Source of the DNA: Clostridiales bacterium
Lineage (GTDB): Bacteria; Bacillota; Clostridia; Oscillospirales; CAG-272
Direction of reading: 5' to 3'
Assembly (NCBI GenBank): GCA_022800625.1
Contig: JAAWQR010000006.1
Span: 1-64,000 of the forward strand
DNA: 64,000 nt
How positions within the stretch are numbered: position 1 is the stretch's first letter; each line of letters opens with the position of its first letter. This document shows, in pieces, positions 49,606 to 58,041 of this stretch. Under the pieces are notes generated by a model that worked only from the letters and a program-made list of their open reading frames with translations, did no database searches and had not been told where the DNA came from. Position numbers and translations under genes: made by a program.

Positions 49606-51390
49606 ATGATTAAACTTTTGCGCTATATGCGCGGACATATAAAAGAAAGTATCCTCAGTCCGACTTTTAAGCTGCTTGAAGCTTCTTTTGAGCTTTTTGT
49701 TCCGCTTGTTGTAGCAAAGATAATTGACAGCGGAATCGGCAGCGGAGACACAGGATATGTTATAAAAATGTGCTTGGTACTGGCACTGCTCAGCTTTGTA
49801 GGCCTTGCGGCATCAGTGCTCGGTCAGCTTTATGCGGCAAGAGCGTCTGTAGGATTTGCGTCAAAAATAAGACACGCTATGTTTTCTAAAATTCAGTCAA
49901 TGCCGTACTCTGAGCTTGACCGTATCGGAACTTCTACACTTATTACACGTATGACCTCGGATATCGGACAGGTGCAGACGGGGGTAAATCTTACTCTTCG
50001 CCTGATATTACGCGCGCCGTTTATTGTTTTCGGAGCTATGATTATGGCTTTTACAGTCGATGCGGCGAGCGCATCGGTTTTTGCTGTGATGATACCCGCT
50101 CTGTCCGTTGTGGTGTTCGGAATCATGATTATCTCAATTCCTCTCTACAGAAAGGTTCAGTCATCTCTTGACCGTGTGACCTTGCATACGCGCGAAAACC
50201 TGACGGGAGTGCGGATTCTGCGCGGTTTCTGCAAGGAGAGGGAGGAGACCGAATCCTTTGAGAAGGCTTCCGATGAGCTGAAAAAGTGCCAGAAATTCGT
50301 CGGCAGAATATCGGCTCTGATGAATCCCGTGACATACGTTATTGTAAATATATCCGTTATATATTTGATTCATATAGGCGCCCTCAGAGTGAATTCAGGC
50401 TATATAAGCCGAGGAGAGCTTGTCGCGATGTATAATTACATGACGCAGATTCTTACAGAACTTATCAAGCTTGCAAATCTTATTATTACCGTAACTAAAT
50501 CAGCGGCGTGTGCCGGACGTATCTCATCTATACTTGAAGAATCTCCGTCAGAGAGAACGAGCGGTTATGAATGCGTGACTTCTGTTGATGGGAAAGCCCC
50601 GAAGGTCGAGTTCAGAAATGTATCTTTTAAATATGACGGGAACTCGGAAAATTCGCTGAGCGATATATCCTTTTCGGTGTATCCCGGAGAAACGGTCGGA
50701 ATTATCGGCGCGACGGGCAGCGGAAAGACTACGCTTGTAAATTTGATTCCCGCATTCTATGAATGCACTGACGGAGAAGTTTTGGTTGACGGAAAAAATG
50801 TAAAGGAGCTGTCTTTAAATTCTCTCAGACAAAAATTCGGTATTGTTCCTCAGAAAGCTGTGTTGTTCCGTGGTACGATACGTGAAAATCTCAAATTCCG
50901 TGACGCCGAAGCCTCAGACGAAGAAATTATGTCGGCGGCAAAAACAGCTCAAGCAAAAAGTGTTATTGAAGGAAAAAAAGGTGCGCTTGACGGCTTTGTA
51001 GATCAGTCGGGACGCAACTTTTCGGGCGGTCAGCGTCAGAGACTCACGATTGCCAGAGCGCTTGTCGGAGATCCTGATATACTTATTCTTGACGACAGCT
51101 CTTCTGCTCTCGACTATGCGACGGATTCTGCTCTGAGAAGCTCACTTGCAGAACTTCCGTATAAGCATACGACATTTATCGTGTCTCAGCGTACATCTTC
51201 GATTATGGGAGCTGATCGCATAATAGTGCTTGAAAACGGACGCGCTGTCGGCATCGGAACACATGAAGAACTGTATCAAAGCTGTGCGGCATATCGTGAA
51301 ATTCACGATCTTCAGTTCAGGGAGAAGAAAAAAACTCAGGGAGCTGGAGCAAAGTCAGAAGGAAGGGGCAGACATGTTTATGAGCAATAA
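49606..51390 (+). CDS. ABC exporter half-transporter with degenerate ATP site (BmrC/LmrC-like)
   Basis: 594 residues from the ATG at 49606 ('MIKLLRYMRGHIKESILSP', the usual family start); the ORF track ATG (49567) lies against the AAGGA site. Six-helix exporter domain (about 15-300), then a nucleotide-binding domain with Walker A 'GATGSGKTT' and signature 'FSGGQRQR'. Walker B is 'LILDDSSSALD', where the catalytic Glu is Asp, and the switch His is Gln ('VSQRTSS'). Both changes mark the degenerate subunit of heterodimeric exporters such as BmrCD and TM287/288. Paired with the next gene by a 17-bp overlap. Drug or lipid export likely; substrate unknown. Confidence 0.9.
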   Translation: MIKLLRYMRGHIKESILSPTFKLLEASFELFVPLVVAKIIDSGIGSGDTGYVIKMCLVLALLSFVGLAASVLGQLYAARASVGFASKIRHAMFSKIQSMPYSELDRIGTSTLITRMTSDIGQVQTGVNLTLRLILRAPFIVFGAMIMAFTVDAASASVFAVMIPALSVVVFGIMIISIPLYRKVQSSLDRVTLHTRENLTGVRILRGFCKEREETESFEKASDELKKCQKFVGRISALMNPVTYVIVNISVIYLIHIGALRVNSGYISRGELVAMYNYMTQILTELIKLANLIITVTKSAACAGRISSILEESPSERTSGYECVTSVDGKAPKVEFRNVSFKYDGNSENSLSDISFSVYPGETVGIIGATGSGKTTLVNLIPAFYECTDGEVLVDGKNVKELSLNSLRQKFGIVPQKAVLFRGTIRENLKFRDAEASDEEIMSAAKTAQAKSVIEGKKGALDGFVDQSGRNFSGGQRQRLTIARALVGDPDILILDDSSSALDYATDSALRSSLAELPYKHTTFIVSQRTSSIMGADRIIVLENGRAVGIGTHEELYQSCAAYREIHDLQFREKKKTQGAGAKSEGRGRHVYEQ

Positions 51391-53158
51391 GGAAAGAATC
51401 CCTAAAAACGGAAGCATTCCGCGGCTTATGAAATATATTAAGCCGTATACCGCAGGTCTTGTTACTTCACTGATTTTAACATTTGCTGCAGTTACGCTGA
51501 CTCTTTTTGTACCGCGACTTGTCGGAAATGCGATAGATCTGATAATAGGAAAGGGACAGGTAGATTTTAAGGGGATTGCAAGGATACTTCTGATAATCGG
51601 ATCGGCAGTAGCTGTGACGGCGCTGTGTCAGTGGCTGATCGGCGTGATTAATAACCGTATGACATACGGAATCGTGTGCAGAATGCGCCGCGAGGCATTT
51701 GCAAAGCTTCAGGAGCTTCCTGTTTCATATACGGATACAAACGGATACGGTGTGACTCTCAGTCGGATCATTGCCGACGTTGACACCTTTTCCGACGGTC
51801 TTTTAATGGGTTTTACCCAATTGTTTACAGGTGTGCTTACTATAATCGGTACGCTCATCTTTATGCTGGTTATTGATTTTAAAATAGCATTGATCGTAGT
51901 CGTTCTGACGCCTGCTTCGATGCTTGTGTCTAAGTTTATAGCTTCGCGCACATTCAGGCTTTTCCGAGCTCAGGCGGAGGCAAGGGAGGAGCTGACTGCG
52001 ATAACGGATGAAACTATTTCTTCCGAAAAAACTGTTAAAGCTTTTAACGTTCAGGAACGCATGACGGATAAGTTCGACAGTGCAAATGAAAAGCTTTCAA
52101 AATGCTCTGTTGACGCTACGTTTTATTCTTCTATCGTTAATCCCGCTACCCGTTTTTTGAACGGAGTGATATATGCTCTTGTAGCTCTTACAGGAGCTAT
52201 ATCCTCTATGGGGGGCGGAATTACGGTCGGCGGTGTGACATGCTTTCTCGGATATGCAAATCAGTATACGAAGCCGTTTAACGAAATATCGGGAGTTATT
52301 ACTGAATTTCAGAACGCACTTGCATGTGCCGCAAGAATTTTTGAGCTTATAGACACTCCGAGCGAAAAGGATGCGTATGACAGAAATGATAATATAAAAA
52401 CAAAATCTGATTCTCAGAGATATGGTCAGGTTGATATTGAAAACGTATCTTTTTCATACGATAAAGATCGTTCCCTTATCGAAAACTTCAATCTTCACGT
52501 AAAACCCGGGCAGAAAACAGCGATCGTAGGTCCTACAGGATGCGGAAAAACGACACTCATCAATCTTTTGATGCGCTTTTATGATATAGACGGCGGATCA
52601 ATTAAAATTGACGGAGTTGATATAAGAGATATGACGCGTCATGAGCTTAGAAAAAATTACGGAATGGTCTTGCAGGAAACGTGGATAAAAGAGGGAACTG
52701 TCGCTGAGAATATTGCGCTCGGGAAAAAAGAAGCTGACAGAGATGAGATAGAAGCGGCAGCGCGGGCAGTACATGCCGATTCGTTTATCAAACGACTGCC
52801 TGACGGATATGATACCGTGATCGGCGAGGAGAGCGGCAATCTGTCGCAGGGACAGCGGCAGCTTATATCAATAGCCAGAGTAATGCTATGTATGCCGCCG
52901 ATACTTATACTTGACGAGGCGACATCTTCGATAGATATAAGAACAGAAGCCATGATACAGGAGGCGTTTGATAAGCTTACACAGGGAAGAACGAGCTTTG
53001 TGGTTGCTCACAGACTGACGACTGTCAAAAATGCCGATATAATTATCATGATGAAAGACGGACATATATTGGAGACGGGAAAGCATGAAGAACTGCTTGA
53101 AAGAGGCGGCGCATATGCTGAGCTGTATAACAGCCAGTTTCTGCACTCCGAGTCTTGA
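51374..53158 (+). CDS. ABC exporter half-transporter, catalytic partner (BmrD/LmrD-like)
   Basis: 594 residues if started at the ATG 51374 (second ATG two codons on is also possible), overlapping the first subunit. The ORF track's start (51230) is inside the upstream gene and not used. Exporter membrane domain ('LILTFAAVTLTLFVPRLVGNAIDLII'), then Walker A 'GPTGCGKTT', signature 'LSQGQRQL', full Walker B 'LILDEATSSID' with catalytic Glu, and the H-loop His in 'VVAHRL'. So the heterodimer has one functional and one degenerate ATP site, as in this class. Confidence 0.92.
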   Translation: MFMSNKERIPKNGSIPRLMKYIKPYTAGLVTSLILTFAAVTLTLFVPRLVGNAIDLIIGKGQVDFKGIARILLIIGSAVAVTALCQWLIGVINNRMTYGIVCRMRREAFAKLQELPVSYTDTNGYGVTLSRIIADVDTFSDGLLMGFTQLFTGVLTIIGTLIFMLVIDFKIALIVVVLTPASMLVSKFIASRTFRLFRAQAEAREELTAITDETISSEKTVKAFNVQERMTDKFDSANEKLSKCSVDATFYSSIVNPATRFLNGVIYALVALTGAISSMGGGITVGGVTCFLGYANQYTKPFNEISGVITEFQNALACAARIFELIDTPSEKDAYDRNDNIKTKSDSQRYGQVDIENVSFSYDKDRSLIENFNLHVKPGQKTAIVGPTGCGKTTLINLLMRFYDIDGGSIKIDGVDIRDMTRHELRKNYGMVLQETWIKEGTVAENIALGKKEADRDEIEAAARAVHADSFIKRLPDGYDTVIGEESGNLSQGQRQLISIARVMLCMPPILILDEATSSIDIRTEAMIQEAFDKLTQGRTSFVVAHRLTTVKNADIIIMMKDGHILETGKHEELLERGGAYAELYNSQFLHSES

Positions 53159-53161
53159 TTA

Positions 53162-53190
53162 TTGCAATTGAACGTCTGTTGTGATATAAT
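53162..53190 (+). promoter_or_regulatory. Promoter of the holB region
   Basis: TTGCAA, 17-bp spacer, TATAAT, starting 4 bases after the ABC gene ends. A GCCGCC/GGCGGC hairpin (53211-53225) lies in the leader. Confidence 0.7.
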
Positions 53191-53210
53191 AAAAATGATA
53201 ATTCCGATGT

Positions 53211-53225
53211 GCCGCCAATGGCGGC
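53211..53225. repeat. GCCGCC/GGCGGC hairpin in the holB leader
   Basis: GCCGCC-AAT-GGCGGC, a 6-bp perfect stem 84 bp upstream of the ATG. Confidence 0.6.
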
Positions 53226-53308
53226 GCAAATGAAAAAATTATTGTCTAATAAAAATGCAAATGCCAATTGCACCTTCGGTTAAGTATTAAGAAAGGCATG
53301 GGATAAAG

Positions 53309-54349
53309 ATGAGAGAATTGTTTCCGACGCTTATCGGCAACAGAATAATAAAAGATCACATAGGACGAGATATATCTTTAGGTACTCATTCCCATGCGTA
53401 TATAATTGAAGGACCTCACGGATCAGGTAAAAAAACTATCGCACGTCTCATTGCGGCGTCGCTTTCATGCGAGCACAGGTATGATGAGGATTTTCCTCTT
53501 CCGTGCGGCGAGTGCAAAAACTGTCATAAGATTTTGAATAATGTATCACCCGATGTTGTGAAGATAGGAGTCGGAGAGCGCTCTACTATCGGAGTTGAAG
53601 CGATACGAGAGATTCGTTCGGGACTTTATACGACTCCGAATGATTCTGATAATCGTACATATATCATAGAATCGGCGGATAAAATGACGGTGCAGGCACA
53701 AAACGCGCTTCTTCTTACTCTTGAAGAACCGCCGAGCTTTGCGGTATTTATTCTTCTTTGCGAGGATTCGTCGCGCCTCCTTGAAACTGTCAGAAGCCGT
53801 GCGATGACTGTGAGATGCGAGCTTTTTGACGACGTACATTCTGCGGAATATCTGAGAGGTCTTTCAGGTGGGGAAGAGCTTGAAAAAAACAATTTGAGAA
53901 AATTCAGAGGAATTATTTCAATATCGGGCGGCGCTCTCGGTATGATAGAAGAGCTGACTCGCGAAGACGATTCTGCTTCTGAAACAGTAAAGTGCCGGGA
54001 TGCGGCGGAAAGCCTTATTTCCGTATTGCTGCGCGGGAGTGCCGCTGATATAGTTAAGCATGTATACGGGAGTATTCCCAAGTCATCGGACAGCGCGCGG
54101 CTTATACTTATATGTGCCGATAACGCAGTGCGCGATATAATTGCACAAAAGAGATCGGGTGAAACTGACATGCGTTTTTTTCCTCTTTGCGATGAGGCGG
54201 CAGATTACGCTTCTGCTTTAACACTCAGGCGTCTGATCGGTATACATAACGAAATTTTAAATGCAATTTTCAGACTTAACTCAAATGTTTCGCCGAAAAC
54301 TGTATTTACAGATTTGTCGCTCAAGGTGAATCAAATTAAAAACAGCTGA
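53309..54349 (+). CDS. holB: DNA polymerase III delta' subunit (clamp loader)
   Basis: 346 residues. AAA+ domain with P-loop 'GPHGSGKKT', a Cys group 'CGECKNCHKI' for zinc, the sensor I region 'ADKMTVQAQNALLLTLEEPPSFAVFILLCED' and 'LLETVRSRAMTVRCELF' (SRC-type arginine motif with SRA here). The protein helps load the beta clamp. In Firmicutes holB commonly precedes a RicT (YaaT) gene, which is the next gene here. The SRC motif reads 'SRA', a change in the arginine finger context. Confidence 0.93.
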   Translation: MRELFPTLIGNRIIKDHIGRDISLGTHSHAYIIEGPHGSGKKTIARLIAASLSCEHRYDEDFPLPCGECKNCHKILNNVSPDVVKIGVGERSTIGVEAIREIRSGLYTTPNDSDNRTYIIESADKMTVQAQNALLLTLEEPPSFAVFILLCEDSSRLLETVRSRAMTVRCELFDDVHSAEYLRGLSGGEELEKNNLRKFRGIISISGGALGMIEELTREDDSASETVKCRDAAESLISVLLRGSAADIVKHVYGSIPKSSDSARLILICADNAVRDIIAQKRSGETDMRFFPLCDEAADYASALTLRRLIGIHNEILNAIFRLNSNVSPKTVFTDLSLKVNQIKNS

Positions 54350-54383
54350 CAGTTTTTGCGCAGTAAAAGAAACGGAGATATAA

Positions 54384-55253
54384 ATGAATAATAATGAAAA
54401 AAACGAGTCCGGAATGAATTTGAACACTGATAAAAAGGTTGAAATAATAGGTGTAAAATTCAAAGAGAACGGGAAGACATATTATTTTGCTCCCGAAGGA
54501 TATACAGTTGCGGCGGGGGATCGTGTGATCGTTGAAACCGCGCGAGGCATAGAATACGGCTTTGTTACGGAGGGAAACAAATTTCTTTTTGCGAATGATA
54601 TAGTTCAGCCGCTCAGACGTGTTATACGAAAAGCTTCGGATAGTGACACAGAGCAGTTCAAAAAGAACAGGGAGCTTGAAAAGCAGGCTCTTGAGATCTG
54701 CCGTAAAAAGATTGAAGAACACGGACTTGACATGAAGCTTATCGAAGCGGAATACACCTTTGACAACAGTAAGCTAATGTTTTATTTTACGGCGGATAGC
54801 CGAGTTGATTTCCGTGAGCTTGTAAAAGACCTCGCTTCGCTTTTCAGGACAAGAATCGAACTGCGCCAAATCGGCATTCGCGATGAAGCGAAAATGCTTG
54901 GAGGTATCGGTATATGCGGCAGACCGTTCTGTTGCTCATCATTTCTGTCCGATTTTGTTCAGGTGTCGATAAAAATGGCTAAGGAGCAGAATTTGTCGCT
55001 GAATTCAGCCAAAATATCAGGCACGTGCGGCAGGCTTATGTGCTGCCTGAGATACGAGCACGAAGCATATGAGAAGGAGAGAGCCATAACGCCGAAGATC
55101 GGAGCTAAGGTATCAACCTCAGAGGGTGCTGGTGTTGTGACCGACTCTAATCTTTTGACAGGACTTGTTAAGGTTAAATTCAGCGACGGAAAAAACGAAA
55201 CAGTGAAGGTTTTCGACAGAAATGACGTTAAGGTGCTCCAAAAGAAAGAATAA
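54384..55253 (+). CDS. ricT: RicT/YaaT family (PSP1 domain) protein
   Basis: 289 residues behind ACGGAG. PSP1-domain hallmarks: 'VGVKFKENGKTYYF' start, 'GDRVIVETARGIEYGFV' and the cysteine-rich 'GGIGICGRPFCCSSFL' and 'SGTCGRLMCCLRYEH'. In Bacillus subtilis RicT with RicA and RicF carries Fe-S clusters, stimulates RNase Y on sigK-related and comK-related mRNAs and Spo0A activation. The order holB-ricT is conserved. RicA/RicF genes are not in the window. Confidence 0.93.
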   Translation: MNNNEKNESGMNLNTDKKVEIIGVKFKENGKTYYFAPEGYTVAAGDRVIVETARGIEYGFVTEGNKFLFANDIVQPLRRVIRKASDSDTEQFKKNRELEKQALEICRKKIEEHGLDMKLIEAEYTFDNSKLMFYFTADSRVDFRELVKDLASLFRTRIELRQIGIRDEAKMLGGIGICGRPFCCSSFLSDFVQVSIKMAKEQNLSLNSAKISGTCGRLMCCLRYEHEAYEKERAITPKIGAKVSTSEGAGVVTDSNLLTGLVKVKFSDGKNETVKVFDRNDVKVLQKKE

Positions 55254-55262
55254 CAATTATTT

Positions 55263-55292
55263 TTGAAAACCTCTTTATTTTTTCGGTATACT
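55263..55292 (+). promoter_or_regulatory. Promoter of the ferredoxin gene
   Basis: TTGAAA, 18-bp spacer, TATACT. Confidence 0.65.
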
Positions 55293-55443
55293 GTGATAAA
55301 ATAGAGTGGAGCATGAAAATGCTGCGGTATGACGATTTGTGTTCATTTTTGTCTTACTCAGAAATTTATCTTGCTTTTCAAGCTGCGGCGCAGTTTTTAT
55401 TACGCTGTATTCTTGTTTGATAATTCTTATGGAGGTGAATAAA

Positions 55444-55614
55444 ATGGCTTACAAAATTTCCGATGCTTGTATCGCTTGCGGCGCATGTGCTGCCGAGTGT
55501 CCTGTAGAGTGCATTTCCGAGCAGGACGGTAAGTATGTAATTAACGCTGATGAGTGCCTCGAGTGCGGCGCTTGCGCAGGTGTATGTCCTGTTGACGCTC
55601 CCGCGGCTGAGTAA
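55444..55614 (+). CDS. 2[4Fe-4S] ferredoxin
   Basis: 56 residues from the ATG at 55444 behind GGAGGTG; the ORF track's 35 extra residues come from the leader. Two C-x2-C-x2-C-x3-C-P motifs: '[16 protein letters not shown]' and '[16 protein letters not shown]'. This is the small clostridial electron carrier used by PFOR, hydrogenases and Nfn. Own promoter and a perfect terminator stem. Confidence 0.97.
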   Translation: MAYKISDACIACGACAAECPVECISEQDGKYVINADECLECGACAGVCPVDAPAAE

Positions 55615-55630
55615 TCATACTTATATTTTT

Positions 55631-55676
55631 ATGATAAAGACAAAGGCGGAGTTTTCTTCGCCTTTGTCTTTATCAT
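55631..55676 (+). terminator. Terminator of the ferredoxin gene
   Basis: A perfect 18-bp stem (ATGATAAAGACAAAGGCG and complement) with a 10-base loop, 16 bases after the stop. The plus strand has few Ts after it. Confidence 0.85.
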
Positions 55677-55741
55677 AAGTAATCGGCGGGAACTGTAATA
55701 CCGCCGATATATCGGAATTCTGCAAATGGAGTGAATATTAT

Positions 55742-56182
55742 ATGTGTTCGGAATGTTATACAAGTCAAAGACGGGCAACCCCATTAATAAATCCCGTAGA
55801 TTGCTTGCAGAATCACACACAATATATATGCGGAACTTGCGGACGCTGTATCTGCATTGAGTGTGATCCGAAACGGGGATTACAAAGATGGAATTTTCCG
55901 TTCAAATCATTAGAAATTGCAAAGCTGTATTTGCGGAGCGCTGATTATACTGTGAAAAAGCCATGCGGTATATACGAGTTGAAAAGTGAAAACGGCAGAC
56001 TTTCATATAAGATTTTTGCAGACAGTGAGGATCTTCGGATGTATTTAAAAAAGAACAAAGGTAAAGTCTGCCGTGAAGATATGAAGCCTATTTTTATTGT
56101 TGAAGAATACAAAGAATATGCAAATACGCAGATAAGAAAGCTGACTTCTGACGAAATTCGGAAATATATGTCGGAACGATAG
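55742..56182 (+). CDS. Uncharacterised Cys-rich protein, probable zinc binding
   Basis: 146 residues. Four Cys pairs in the first 40 residues ('MCSEC', 'CLQN', 'CGTCGRCICIEC') could bind one or two zinc ions. The rest ('RWNFPFKSLEIAKLYLRSADYTVKKPCGIYELKSENGRLSYKIFADSEDLRMYLKKNKGKVC') reads as a small alpha/beta domain. No family is recognised; similar short proteins occur in Clostridia with no known role. Single gene. Confidence 0.6.
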   Translation: MCSECYTSQRRATPLINPVDCLQNHTQYICGTCGRCICIECDPKRGLQRWNFPFKSLEIAKLYLRSADYTVKKPCGIYELKSENGRLSYKIFADSEDLRMYLKKNKGKVCREDMKPIFIVEEYKEYANTQIRKLTSDEIRKYMSER

Positions 56183-56274
56183 CATTCGGTTTATTATTCA
56201 GGTATCTGTACATAAATAACTGATATTAAATTGATGCTGCCGAAATGAAAGGTAACAAGGATGAGGGATTTGCA

Positions 56275-57057
56275 TTGACAGAAAATCTACATGAACAAAA
56301 TAAAATTTTCGATCCCGAGACGGAACGACTTGATAAGATAAACGAATCGCTTACACTTATTCAGCGTCTTGCGGGGCTTACCTTTGGTACGGACGCATAT
56401 TTGCTTGCTGCATTCGCAAAAAAATTTCCGTCGGGGCAGGCAGCTGATCTCGGTGCAGGCACGGGAGTGATTTCGCTTTTGTGCGCCGTGAGAAAAAAGT
56501 ATTCACACATTTATTCTGTTGAACTTCAAAAAGAATATGCCTCTCTGTGCGAGAGAAATATAGCTTTGAATTCACTTTCGGATATGATAAGTGTTAAAAA
56601 TTCGGATGTGCGAGAGATAAGCTCTTGCGACACTGAAGGAGAGCTTGCAGCAGTACTTACAAATCCTCCGTATATGAGAGCGTCAAGCGGAAGAGAAAAT
56701 CCGTCTGCTGAGAAAAATATTGCAAGGCGCGAGGTGTACGGAACGATAAGTGACTTTTGCGCAGCGGCTGCAAGACTTTTGAAAAGCGGCGGCATGTTTT
56801 ACGCCGTATACCGTCCCGAGCGTTTAGCGGAACTGATATGTGCTATGCGAGACGTGCGGATAGAGCCGAAACGGCTTGTTTTTGTGTATCCCGATGTCTG
56901 CTCTCCGCCGTCCCTCATTCTTGTCGAGGGGAGGCGTGACGGAGCGCCTTCGGTAAAGATCAGCCGTCCTCTTATCATATATAAAAGCGGAACGAGAGAA
57001 TATACGGAAGATATGGAGCGGATATATTCCGAATTTTCGCTTGAGCATTTGTTTTGA
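56275..57057 (+). CDS. tRNA1(Val) adenine-N6 methyltransferase (TrmN6/YabB-like)
   Basis: 260 residues from a TTG at 56275 with GAGGG 7 bases before it; the ORF track ATG (56245) has no site but cannot be excluded. Rossmann methyltransferase with 'DLGAGTGVISLLCAVRKKYSHIYSVELQKEYASLCERNIALN' (SAM) and the amino-methyltransferase motif 'NPPYMRASSG'. In Firmicutes this family sits just upstream of rsmI, as it does here with 24 bp between. It modifies A37 of tRNA-Val in E. coli, inferred here by family. Confidence 0.88.
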   Translation: MTENLHEQNKIFDPETERLDKINESLTLIQRLAGLTFGTDAYLLAAFAKKFPSGQAADLGAGTGVISLLCAVRKKYSHIYSVELQKEYASLCERNIALNSLSDMISVKNSDVREISSCDTEGELAAVLTNPPYMRASSGRENPSAEKNIARREVYGTISDFCAAAARLLKSGGMFYAVYRPERLAELICAMRDVRIEPKRLVFVYPDVCSPPSLILVEGRRDGAPSVKISRPLIIYKSGTREYTEDMERIYSEFSLEHLF

Positions 57058-57081
57058 AGCCAAAGAAAGGTGCGGTTATAA

Positions 57082-57966
57082 ATGAGTTATCCGAAGAAAA
57101 AATTGCCGAAAAAAGAAAAAAATGAGATAGTCGGAGGTACTCTTTATCTTGTTGCAACGCCTGTCGGGAATCTTTCCGATATATCAGAGCGTGCGCTCAA
57201 GGTTCTCTCCGAAGTTGATTTTATAGCGGCTGAGGATACAAGAAACACAGGCGTTATGCTTTCAAGATTCGGGATCTCAAAGAGTATGGTAAGCTACTTT
57301 GAGCATAATAAGCGCGAACGAGGCGAGATGATCGCGGAAAGACTTGAGCGAGGAGAAAGCTGTGCTCTTGTAACGGATGCCGGTACCCCTGCAATAAGTG
57401 ATCCCGGAGAGGATCTTGTCTGTCTGTGCGCCGAGCGCGGTATTCCCGTGACTTCGATTCCCGGAGCATGCGCCGCAATCTGCGCCCTGACGCTTTCTGC
57501 TCTTCCGACAGGCAGGTTTACTTTTGAAGGCTTTATAGGAACACCTAAAAATGAAAGACGCGAAAGACTTTCAGAGCTTGCAGAAGAAAAACGAACGATA
57601 ATAATATATGAAGCTCCGCACAGACTGCGTGGAACGCTTGCTGACTTACTTAATTATTTCGGAGAGCGTAAAATCTCACTCTGCCGCGAGATAACAAAGC
57701 TTAATGAAGAAGTTATGCGCACTACAATTTCCGATGCGATAAAGTATTACGAAAACGCTGTTCCTCGCGGAGAATATGTTCTTGTTGTTGAGGGAAAAAA
57801 AGAAATTCAGAGTTTTGATTATCCTGAAGATATAACAGAGCACGTAAATTCACTTATAAAGTCGGGACTTGACAGAATGGAAGCGATGAAAAAGGCTGCA
57901 CGGGAGCGCGGAATAACCAAAAGCGAGGTATATAAATCCTACGTTTCACATGCAGATGAATCTTGA
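57082..57966 (+). CDS. rsmI: 16S rRNA (cytidine1402-2'-O)-methyltransferase
   Basis: 294 residues. 'GGTLYLVATPVGNLSDISERALKVLSEVDFIAAEDTRNTGVMLSRFGI' is the RsmI start, with 'LVTDAGTPAISDPGEDLV' (SAM binding), 'PGACAAICALTLSALPTGRFTFEGFI' and 'FEAPHRL'-like 'IYEAPHRLRGTLADL'. It methylates the decoding centre. Coding start 'MSYPKKKLPKKEKNE' is a basic extension of about 12 residues beyond the family norm. Confidence 0.97.
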   Translation: MSYPKKKLPKKEKNEIVGGTLYLVATPVGNLSDISERALKVLSEVDFIAAEDTRNTGVMLSRFGISKSMVSYFEHNKRERGEMIAERLERGESCALVTDAGTPAISDPGEDLVCLCAERGIPVTSIPGACAAICALTLSALPTGRFTFEGFIGTPKNERRERLSELAEEKRTIIIYEAPHRLRGTLADLLNYFGERKISLCREITKLNEEVMRTTISDAIKYYENAVPRGEYVLVVEGKKEIQSFDYPEDITEHVNSLIKSGLDRMEAMKKAARERGITKSEVYKSYVSHADES

Positions 57967-57995
57967 AACAGTGAGCACAAAACATGCGGTATTTA

Positions 57996-58024
57996 TTGTA
58001 ATTTTCCGCATAATCTGTTATAAT
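57996..58024 (+). promoter_or_regulatory. Promoter of nagA
   Basis: TTGTAA, 17-bp spacer, TATAAT. The -10 ends 18 bp before the ORF track ATG at 58042, leaving about 10 bases of leader, which argues that translation starts further downstream. Confidence 0.7.
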
Positions 58025-58041
58025 TTATTATATATGAAAAT

